DNA of 15,858 bases from an uncultured Geobacteraceae bacterium (GTDB lineage: Bacteria; Desulfobacterota; Desulfuromonadia; Desulfuromonadales; Geopsychrobacteraceae). The notes under the pieces are model-generated. The model did not search any database. It had not been told where the DNA came from and saw nothing but the letters and a program-made list of their open reading frames with translations. Position 1 is the stretch's first letter. Each line of letters begins with the position of its first letter. Positions 9,121 to 15,858 of the stretch are shown in pieces. The DNA is taken from contig CALFFB010000169.1 in assembly GCA_937958075.1 (NCBI GenBank), forward strand, positions 1 to 15,858, in the 5' to 3' direction. A program made the position numbers and the translations under genes.

Positions 9121-9197
9121 GAGCACACCACCTATGCGTATCCCTAAAAAACGTCAGCAGACCTTTGCAAAAACATCGGACGGTTGACAGAAGTGAT

Positions 9198-10373
9198 TTA
9201 CAATCTTCGAAGGCCATCCCGCAAAAAATCAAATCCTACCCTCTCCTGCTCCAACCGGATCCGTTCCCCCCAATGGTTGCCGCGCAACTGATTATAGAGG
9301 GCGGTTTCTACCTCGTTTAATCTGTTGAGATTTGCCGTTTCAGGCTTTGTCTCCTGTCCCCAGAGTCGCCGGTGGGTCAGAAGGGTCTGCCGATCCATGA
9401 AGAAGGATCGAGCGTAGGGAAAAAGACTGCGCAGCTGATTGAGAATGGCAAAACCGTGGGTATCGATATCCCCCCAATAATGGATGTCTTTCTTCTTCAG
9501 CCAGGAGGCAGAGGAGAGATTGTCAAAACCATATCCGGCACCAAAAATCACCAGCGCCTCGGAAACCTCCGGAAAAGCAAGAAAGTTGACCTCGTTTTCG
9601 GTGATAAACACTTTGGAGACCGGCAAATCAAGTGACGAGAAAGCAGTCTGGTTCAGGGTAATATCCTGCTCCTCCCGACCTGGCACGAGGCGGATGGTGG
9701 GATCGAGCACACGAAAACGCACTCGTGGCGGTTTATCCCGAAAACCGTAGCGACGATTGAAGCCGGCGACACCGCTGTAGGCTGGATCAATGGCGTCTGC
9801 GGGCAGAACCAGATCAAGCAATTCGGACAGAACGCCGCGATGACCTTCGATCAGCTTGGTGTGAACACCTGCAAGGTCGATCTGACGCAGATAAACTTCA
9901 GGGCGGGGATTCTCCACAAGCCACCTGACAACCGATAGTAAACGGGTCCAGACATCGGCCAGTTCCAGCGCCCGCAGCGGTCGCTTGACCAGCCAGGGGA
10001 TCAGCTGCGGCAGAGATTTCCGGGTTTCTTCCGCGATGGCCGCAAGACGCTGCGCGTCCTTCTGTCTTCCAATCAGGCTCAGAGCGTCGTCCAGGGAGTC
10101 GACCCAGATTTCTGCCGGCACCGCATTGGCGCCGAGAATACGGTGGTTGACGTTGCGCCATACCAGCCGATAGCGCTTCGCCTCGCCGTCAAGACGCGCG
10201 ATCCAATTGCGCACCTCGTCAAAACGCTCCGCCAGTTCTTTCGAGCCGGGCCCCTTGAGCGTCAATCGCCGCGGGAAAAGCTCCTCTGCACCCACCAGCT
10301 GCGCCGGCAGCAGGCCGCGTTCCCAGAGCCTTCGCACCTGCGCGCACACGTCAGCGGGGGTCGTCCAGCTCAT
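9198..10373 (-). CDS. jetD: Wadjet nuclease subunit JetD (DUF3322 + DUF2220)
   Basis: Toprim-fold nuclease of the Wadjet system, 391 aa. From published work on Wadjet, JetD is the subunit that cleaves small circular DNA after the JetABC complex has extruded it. The N-terminal ~190 residues fit DUF3322 and about 200-385 fit DUF2220. Toprim acidic residues are visible: E259 in FITENEVNF, and D302 and D304 in YWGDIDTHGFAIL. The C-terminal RLEQERVGF is also typical of the family. The catalytic site therefore looks intact. The ATG overlaps the jetC stop codon in ATGA, with GAGG upstream, giving translational coupling. It is the last gene of the operon. A run of T residues occurs about 40 bases past the stop, but I see no convincing hairpin with it. 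Confidence 0.93.
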   Translation of the reverse strand: MSWTTPADVCAQVRRLWERGLLPAQLVGAEELFPRRLTLKGPGSKELAERFDEVRNWIARLDGEAKRYRLVWRNVNHRILGANAVPAEIWVDSLDDALSLIGRQKDAQRLAAIAEETRKSLPQLIPWLVKRPLRALELADVWTRLLSVVRWLVENPRPEVYLRQIDLAGVHTKLIEGHRGVLSELLDLVLPADAIDPAYSGVAGFNRRYGFRDKPPRVRFRVLDPTIRLVPGREEQDITLNQTAFSSLDLPVSKVFITENEVNFLAFPEVSEALVIFGAGYGFDNLSSASWLKKKDIHYWGDIDTHGFAILNQLRSLFPYARSFFMDRQTLLTHRRLWGQETKPETANLNRLNEVETALYNQLRGNHWGERIRLEQERVGFDFLRDGLRRL

Positions 10374-13300
10374 AACTGCTGCCTCTGCTTCTCGGCCCGG
10401 TACTCTTCGATACTGAGATTGCGTAATACAGATGTCTTACCGTTTTCGTTATGCACAAAACCGACGCCGGAAACATAAGGCTCGATAATGTGAATTTTCT
10501 GCAACGGCGTGACGATAAGCAGCTGCAGGTTAAGTTGGGCAAAAAGCTTGAGCCCGTACTGTGCCGACTCGTCCGAACCACGTCCAAAGGCCTCGTCGAT
10601 CACCACAAAACGGAAGGAACGCGAACGCACCGCCCCCCATTCAAGGCCGAACTGATAGGCAAGGCTTGCCGCCAGCACAGTGTATGCGAGTTTTTCCTTC
10701 TGCCCGCCCGACTTGCCCCCTGAATCGGCGTAGTGCTCATACTCGCTGTTGTCTTCACGCCACCGCTCGCTGGCGGCAAACACGAACCAGTTGCGCACGT
10801 CGGTGACCTTGGCGGTCCAGCGCCGATCCTGATCGGTCTGCCCTTCGCGCCCACGGAAGCGCTCGATGATGCGCCGCACCTGCAGAAATTTGTTCTCGGA
10901 ATACTGGGCGTCGTTGGAGCCGGTCAGCGCTCCCTCCGTGCAGGCGCGCAGTTCGGCCTGAAAATCGCGAATCTCCACATCGGGAGCGGCCTGGGTCTCC
11001 AGCACGATATAGCGGCCGGGGTTGTAGTCGATCTGGATGAGCGATTCATTGATGCGGGCGATGCGCTCCTTAATGGTTTCACGCTCGCGGGAGAGCTGCG
11101 ATTGGAAATTGGCCACCTCGCGGATGGTATTTTCGTTGAGCAGCTCCTTGAAGCGCGCCTCGAAACGGGGCAGATCGTCGGCCTGAAGCTGATCGAGCAT
11201 GGCGCGATAGTCGCCGGCGGCTTCCACCGCCACATCAACCTCCTGGGTTTCCAGGGGATAATCAGTCTGATACTGGCGCATGGCGTCGATAATCTTTTCC
11301 CGCAGGCGCCCCAGCTTCTTGTCTTCAGCATCAATGCGCGTTTGCAGCCAGTCACGCATATCGCGTTCACGATTGTCGCAGGATTCCACCGTAAGCACCT
11401 GATCGCCCAGCGCCTCATCGCGCAATACGGCAAGATAATCGAACTGTGCAGTCTGTTCAGAAGTCGCATCCTGATGCACGGCTTCGGCCTGGCGACGCAG
11501 TTCCTGGGTATCGCTGTGTTTCTGTTCGGTTCTGGAACGCTTGTCGTAGCGATCTTTGAGGTGCTGATCCGTTTCGACCAGGGCCTTTTCCATCTCCTGC
11601 AGTTGGTCGGCGAGGGTTTTCAGCACGTCGGATGCCGCTTCCAGATCGCGCTTTTCATCTTCCAGGCGAGAAATTGCAAGCGCCAGCGGACGCCAGTCCA
11701 GTTCGCTGAATTCGGGATATTCATCAAGCTTGGACAACAGGCCGACCCGCTCCTTGAGAGCGGACTGCTCCTTCTGCAATGAAGAGATTCGCCCGCCCAT
11801 GTCCGCCAGAGCCTCTTCCAGACGGCGGGATTTTTCCTCCAGGGCGGCAATCTTGGCGGCGTTACTCCAGCCCAGCACATAACGACTGCGGTCATCGAGG
11901 CGATGACGGTCGTCTTTTTCATGACGCTCTCCCGGCGCCTTGATCTGACCGGCACGGGTAATCGCTTTCGTCTCCCGCCGGAACTGCTCCTGACTGATAC
12001 AGCAGGCCAGATCAAAGCGATGGGCGACCTCGCGCTCGAGCCAGTCGTAAAAGACTGAATCGGGCTTGACCAGAATTTTGCGGGCGAGAGAGTTGGGATG
12101 CAGGTGCGGCAGCTCCGCGGGCGCCCTTTCGCGTACCCGGAAGTAGACCAGACGGCCACGCAGATGGGTCGCGTCAACCCATTCGGCCACGCGCGAATAA
12201 TGCTGATCAGGCACCAGCAGAGACAGGCCGAAATTGCGCAGCAGACGCTCGGCCGCCCCCTCCCAGTCACGCTCGTCTTCGCGCACCTGCAACAGTTCGC
12301 CGGCAAAGGGCATTTCACCCTCGGCCAGACCCAGAGCCAGGCACAGAGCGCGACGCACGGCAACCTGCTTTTCATCGATATTGCTGCGGCGTGCCTTCAG
12401 TCCGCGGATCTCTTCCTGAAGCAGTTCATATTCGCTGCGCCGCTGGGCGAAAGAGACACCTGCCTCATTAAGGTCGTTCTGAATCCGTGCCTCGTTTTCC
12501 AGAGTCTGCTCACGCAGGTCGGCGCATTGCCGGCGACGGGCGTGAAAATCCTCTTCGCTGTCGACCGGGGTCAGCTCCAGTCCCCGCATCAATTCGTTAT
12601 AGCGTCCGGCTTTCTGTCGGCAACGCTGCAACTCACCCTGTTTGCGGCGGATCTCCTCGGCAAGGGCCTCAATGCGATCGCCACCCTGCTCGGCAATGGT
12701 GCGGCGCAGTTCACGTTCTCGCACCTGCTGCTCGCGGCGCTGTTCTTCCAGGCGGGCAATGCGGGTCTGGTGGCGCTGAAGCTCTTCATCCAGGGATTCG
12801 AGGCGTTTGTCCAGCAGCGACACCTTGAGACCGGCGAACCAGGGGCGCAGCCCATCGCGGCAGGCACGCAGCTTATCCCGGGACTGCACCATCTCACCAT
12901 GCCGCTCGCAGTCGGTCACCAGGGGCTCGAGCATCTCCACCTGGCGTTTGGCCTTAAGAACCGCCTCGTGGGCCCGGTTGAGGTCGTCGAAATGGCCGAT
13001 CAACGCGCTGATGCGCGGCGCCACATCGAAGGGCTCAAGCATATGATTGCGGACGAAATCCGTGAGATTGCCCACCGATTTAAGGGAAACAGTCTGCAGG
13101 AACAGATCCAATGCCTGCTCGTTGTCGATGCCGAAACGCCGCCGGAACCAGGCTCCGTAAGGGGGGAAGCTGTCAAACAACTCCACTTTGTCGCCCCGCA
13201 GACGTTTGCGCAGCTGCGCGATATCGGTCCCGAAGCGGGAAAAATCGGCAGAGATGGAAAGATCGCGCTCACAGGCGACATAAAAACGGGCCGGCTGCCC

Positions 13301-13735
13301 CTGAACATCCTTCATCCAGAACACCTGGGCCAGGGTCACAGTTTTGTTGTAACCGGCGTTGTGGAAGACACCCAGAATGACCGAATAACTGTTGTTCTGA
13401 CGCAAAGGTACCGGCTTAACGCTGCCGAGGGTATCCTGCCGTTCCGACTTGTAGTAGCCCAACACATAGGAGCGCAGGGAGCGTTCACGGGCATCGGCCC
13501 CGGCGGCCTTGTTGTAGGAGATGCGCTGGCTCGGCACCAGCAGAGTGGTGACAGCATCCACCAGGGTCGATTTACCCGAACCGATATCACCTGTCAGTAA
13601 GGCATTTTTGCCGTCGAGGTTCAGTGTCCATACCTTGGAATCGAAAGTGCCCCAGTTCAGGACCTCCAGCCGCTGCAGCCGGAATCCGGCCAGTTTGTCG
13701 TCACCGATGAATTCAAGCTCCAGGGTTTCACTCAT
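10370..13735 (-). CDS. jetC: Wadjet SMC-like ATPase JetC (MukB-like)
   Basis: 1121-aa SMC-type ATPase, the motor of the Wadjet loop-extrusion complex and the counterpart of MukB. Seen: Walker A GDIGSGKS (49-56) in the N-terminal head; long charged coiled coils at about 255-460 and 625-760; a non-coiled hinge-like region at about 465-620; a further helical stretch; and a C-terminal head with signature motif SGGQKEKLAY (1009-1018) and Walker B VVIDE (1044-1048). The paired head motifs separated by coiled coil are diagnostic of SMC/MukB proteins. The much shorter length than MukB (about 1480) is normal for JetC. The start ATG overlaps the last 8 bases of jetB and has GAGG six bases upstream. The stop overlaps jetD by 4 bases. 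No frameshift or missing motif was seen. Confidence 0.94.
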   Translation of the reverse strand: MSETLELEFIGDDKLAGFRLQRLEVLNWGTFDSKVWTLNLDGKNALLTGDIGSGKSTLVDAVTTLLVPSQRISYNKAAGADARERSLRSYVLGYYKSERQDTLGSVKPVPLRQNNSYSVILGVFHNAGYNKTVTLAQVFWMKDVQGQPARFYVACERDLSISADFSRFGTDIAQLRKRLRGDKVELFDSFPPYGAWFRRRFGIDNEQALDLFLQTVSLKSVGNLTDFVRNHMLEPFDVAPRISALIGHFDDLNRAHEAVLKAKRQVEMLEPLVTDCERHGEMVQSRDKLRACRDGLRPWFAGLKVSLLDKRLESLDEELQRHQTRIARLEEQRREQQVRERELRRTIAEQGGDRIEALAEEIRRKQGELQRCRQKAGRYNELMRGLELTPVDSEEDFHARRRQCADLREQTLENEARIQNDLNEAGVSFAQRRSEYELLQEEIRGLKARRSNIDEKQVAVRRALCLALGLAEGEMPFAGELLQVREDERDWEGAAERLLRNFGLSLLVPDQHYSRVAEWVDATHLRGRLVYFRVRERAPAELPHLHPNSLARKILVKPDSVFYDWLEREVAHRFDLACCISQEQFRRETKAITRAGQIKAPGERHEKDDRHRLDDRSRYVLGWSNAAKIAALEEKSRRLEEALADMGGRISSLQKEQSALKERVGLLSKLDEYPEFSELDWRPLALAISRLEDEKRDLEAASDVLKTLADQLQEMEKALVETDQHLKDRYDKRSRTEQKHSDTQELRRQAEAVHQDATSEQTAQFDYLAVLRDEALGDQVLTVESCDNRERDMRDWLQTRIDAEDKKLGRLREKIIDAMRQYQTDYPLETQEVDVAVEAAGDYRAMLDQLQADDLPRFEARFKELLNENTIREVANFQSQLSRERETIKERIARINESLIQIDYNPGRYIVLETQAAPDVEIRDFQAELRACTEGALTGSNDAQYSENKFLQVRRIIERFRGREGQTDQDRRWTAKVTDVRNWFVFAASERWREDNSEYEHYADSGGKSGGQKEKLAYTVLAASLAYQFGLEWGAVRSRSFRFVVIDEAFGRGSDESAQYGLKLFAQLNLQLLIVTPLQKIHIIEPYVSGVGFVHNENGKTSVLRNLSIEEYRAEKQRQQL

Positions 13736-14378
13736 CGCTGCCCTCGTTCCCCTCTGCCCGTTCCTGTGCCCCGGTCAGTTCCTCTTGGTATTCAGCCAGC
13801 CGCTGGTCGAATTCAGCGAGCCACTGGGCATCGACAAACGCCTTGATGATGCGGCGCACCTCAAACATCTTCTCCTGCCCGCGCAGGCGGCGCACAAAAC
13901 CGAGCTCGGCGATCTTGTTGAGATGGGTGTCCACCTGATCGATCAGCCGGGTTTCGTTACTGCCTGCAGGAAGAAAAACCCGGATCAGATCGACCACTTC
14001 ATCGCGGGACAGGATCAGGCGGGTTTCGCCACCCCCGGCGTCGGATTCCGCCAGCTTCTTGCGCAACAGCGCCAGCAGCAGGCTGACGGAAAAAGAAAGG
14101 CGGCGGCGCGCAACAAGACGCGGCAGTTTACTCTCCTGCTCTTCATCTTCATCGGGTCGCGAGCGCAGAAAGGCGTAGCCTTCGGCCTCATCAAGCATGA
14201 GTTCGAGCCCCAGGACTGCCACATAATCACGCACCCGGGTCTGCAGATTGAGCAGTGCATTCCACAGAGACGGATTCTCATCCTGATATATCACGCCCTT
14301 GAGCAGCGGTATGACAACCTGAGAGAGGTCGTCGTCGGCTTCTCCCGCAGGGATCGGTTCGGAATAATTTGGGTTCAT
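13728..14378 (-). CDS. jetB: Wadjet subunit JetB (DUF4194, MukE-like)
   Basis: 216-aa DUF4194-type protein, the MukE-like winged-helix subunit that joins the JetA kleisin dimer to the JetC heads. Assignment rests on its place between jetA and jetC and on features of the family: an N-terminal helical part, a middle stretch LSFSVSLLLALLRKKL, then LSRDEVVDLIRVFLP and a winged-helix-like KIAELGFVRRLRGQEKMFEVRRIIKAFVDAQWLAEF. The frame is open further upstream, but the ATG at 14378 is preferred: it overlaps the jetA stop as ATGA and has GAGGAAG just before it, and the upstream extension would be Cys-rich and overlap jetA by over 70 bases. The C-terminal tail is acidic. Confidence 0.9.
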   Translation of the reverse strand: MNPNYSEPIPAGEADDDLSQVVIPLLKGVIYQDENPSLWNALLNLQTRVRDYVAVLGLELMLDEAEGYAFLRSRPDEDEEQESKLPRLVARRRLSFSVSLLLALLRKKLAESDAGGGETRLILSRDEVVDLIRVFLPAGSNETRLIDQVDTHLNKIAELGFVRRLRGQEKMFEVRRIIKAFVDAQWLAEFDQRLAEYQEELTGAQERAEGNEGSDE

Positions 14379-15826
14379 CCGTTCTTCCTCAAAAAGACGA
14401 TACGCGGCAGACGGGCACGACGGACAGTCCCCTCGTCGGTGCGCCATTCGATCAGATCCTGCTGTTCTTCGTCAACCACCGTTTCGGGCCAGTCCCCGGC
14501 CAGATGCAGATAGGTCAGCAGCTCCGCCAGTCCATGGCGCAGGGGATGACGGACAATCACCTCGCTGAGGGTGATCTGGGAGTGCTCCTGCAGAGACTGG
14601 CGCAGGTTGCGCAGCAGCTTGGCACGATCCACCACAGTCTGAGCATAAAGGGCTGCTGTATCAATGTCCGATTCGCCACTTTCCAGCGCTATATCAGCAA
14701 TGACTGGTTTGACCGGCGGGGTGTAAAGGGGGCGCTCGAAAGGCAATTCGATACGCGGAGAGCTCTCGGCCAGATCCATGAAATCGCGCGGCGGCGGAGT
14801 CTCTCTCACCGCCAGGGCACGCGCCTCGATATTGTGCAAAATATCCATGATTCTGCGATTTTCCAGCCAGGCCTGGTCGTCGAGAAAACGCCGCAGCTGC
14901 TGCGACAGGCGTGCGACGGTACGCTGGGTGTGTTCGCCGGCTTCCAGCCAGTCGTAATGCACCCGCCGCAGGCGTGCATCAGGACGCATTTCGGCAATGG
15001 GTTCAAGTTCGAGGACCTGTTCGAGCAGATGGCTCAACTCCTCCTGGCGGCGCTGGGACATGAGAAAATCCCAGAAGGCGCGAAAGCTTTTGCCCTGATC
15101 GGAATCGGCGATAGCGTCGCGTTCTCCCATGATCTCTTCGAGCAGCGAACCCTTGGCGCCCTCCCACAGGGCGATGCGCTCGCGCACCCGCCGGTCAAGA
15201 GTGCGGAAATTGTGCTCCACCTCGCGAAAGTCGGTAAGCAGTTCGCGCGCGAGCTGTAGAAACTGCTGAAAGCGATCCTTCAAAGCCGTTGCGTCCAGCA
15301 GCGGGATATCGCCATCGAGGATGCGGGCAATTTCGGCGTCGATTTCGTCCCGGCGTTTGTGCAACTCCGCAATGCGCGTTTCGGGATCGGTCTGGCTGCC
15401 TTCGCTCATCTGCCGCAGCAGCTCAAACAGAGTCAAAAGCCGTGACTCGGTGCCCACGAAAGCGCGCTCGGTCAGGCTCTCCAGCCAGGTGATGGCTTTT
15501 TCCGTCGCCGGAGTCAGGTCGAAATGAGGCTCATCCGAACCGGCGGGATAGAATTTGCGCAGCCAGCCCTTCTCATTATCTGCCCAGTCGTTGAGGTAGG
15601 CCACGGCCGAACGCGGAAACGCCTCTTCTCCATAGCGGTCGCGCAGGACATAAAGTTCGTCCTCCAGTGCCTCTGCCAAATCGGCCTGCGCTATAGTGCG
15701 TACGTTGGGAGCGATTAAAACCCGATGCAGAAAACTCGCCACCAGAGGAGCATGGTCGGACCGCAACAGTCGCCAGGCGGGATGTTTTTTGCGCAGCAGA
15801 TCAACAGTGGTGTAGTCGAGGGACAT
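14375..15826 (-). CDS. jetA: Wadjet subunit JetA (DUF3375, MukF-like kleisin)
   Basis: 483-aa DUF3375 protein, the kleisin-like MukF counterpart that bridges JetC heads and recruits JetB. The N-terminal part contains the family opening HPAWRLLRSDHAPLVASFLHR and a winged-helix-like segment ending in WLRKFYPAGSDEPHFDLTPATEKAITWL. The middle is long and helical (about 145-340), consistent with a coiled linker, and the C-terminal ~80 residues form another compact domain. The ATG at 15826 is the first gene of the operon. Its ribosome binding site is weak (only GAG about a dozen bases upstream). The promoter is not visible because the window ends 32 bases later. Confidence 0.92.
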   Translation of the reverse strand: MSLDYTTVDLLRKKHPAWRLLRSDHAPLVASFLHRVLIAPNVRTIAQADLAEALEDELYVLRDRYGEEAFPRSAVAYLNDWADNEKGWLRKFYPAGSDEPHFDLTPATEKAITWLESLTERAFVGTESRLLTLFELLRQMSEGSQTDPETRIAELHKRRDEIDAEIARILDGDIPLLDATALKDRFQQFLQLARELLTDFREVEHNFRTLDRRVRERIALWEGAKGSLLEEIMGERDAIADSDQGKSFRAFWDFLMSQRRQEELSHLLEQVLELEPIAEMRPDARLRRVHYDWLEAGEHTQRTVARLSQQLRRFLDDQAWLENRRIMDILHNIEARALAVRETPPPRDFMDLAESSPRIELPFERPLYTPPVKPVIADIALESGESDIDTAALYAQTVVDRAKLLRNLRQSLQEHSQITLSEVIVRHPLRHGLAELLTYLHLAGDWPETVVDEEQQDLIEWRTDEGTVRRARLPRIVFLRKNG

Positions 15827-15858
15827 GTGGTGATCAATCTCAGCTTTAAATCACAAAA

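Noticed and set aside
9127..9197. Promoter-like TTGCAA and a run of six T residues between jetD and the small membrane-protein gene
   Set aside because: There is no acceptable -10 box at proper spacing, and no stem longer than 3 bp before the T run, so neither a promoter nor a terminator is called.
8891..9232. 113-codon frame on the - strand overlapping the end of jetD and the small membrane-protein gene
   Set aside because: It overlaps the jetD 3' end and runs in another frame through the better-supported two-helix gene; no ribosome binding site is evident.
12098..13600. 500-codon open frame on the + strand opposite jetC
   Set aside because: It lies wholly antisense to a gene with diagnostic SMC motifs; long antisense frames are expected in G+C-rich coding DNA, and the translation shows no recognisable domain.
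14379..14447. N-terminal extension of JetB upstream of the chosen ATG
   Set aside because: It would overlap jetA by more than 70 bases and be Cys/Arg-rich; the ATGA junction with a good ribosome binding site explains the start better.

Overview
The window is a G+C-rich bacterial chromosome segment with eleven protein genes. One (phosphofructokinase) is on the + strand and ten are on the - strand. No rRNA, tRNA, CRISPR array, insertion sequence, integrase or attachment site was seen. The gene mix suggests a Gram-negative anaerobe, perhaps of the Desulfuromonadota/Geobacter-Pelobacter type: a phosphofructokinase with pyrophosphate-type residues, an NtrC-class two-component pair, a B12-binding radical SAM enzyme and an IspB-like prenyl synthase. 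That placement is an inference and was not tested by a search.

Region 1 (1-1353): a phosphofructokinase gene runs rightward. It converges on the next operon across a short gap holding a perfect 11-bp G+C-rich inverted repeat. Region 2 (1354-6428, - strand): a sigma-70-type promoter with a palindrome at its expected transcription start precedes a trans-polyprenyl diphosphate synthase. This is followed by a large membrane histidine kinase and a sigma-54-activating response regulator, all closely spaced and probably one transcription unit. Region 3 (6486-9120, - strand): a membrane-anchored Xre-family protein with an EF-hand-like loop and its own promoter, a B12-binding-type radical SAM protein of unknown substrate, and a 68-residue two-helix membrane protein.

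Region 4 (9198-15826, - strand) is the highlight: a complete type I Wadjet anti-plasmid operon, jetA-jetB-jetC-jetD, with 4-, 8- and 4-base overlaps between successive genes. JetA (MukF/kleisin-like), JetB (MukE-like) and JetC (MukB-like SMC ATPase) form the loop-extruding complex. JetD (DUF3322 plus Toprim-type DUF2220) is the nuclease that cuts small circular DNA. The Walker A, signature and Walker B motifs of JetC and the acidic Toprim residues of JetD are all present, so the system looks functional. Wadjet itself is described. What is less explained is the codirectional trio just downstream (small membrane protein, radical SAM protein, membrane-bound Xre protein), which could be accessory or simply adjacent housekeeping DNA.
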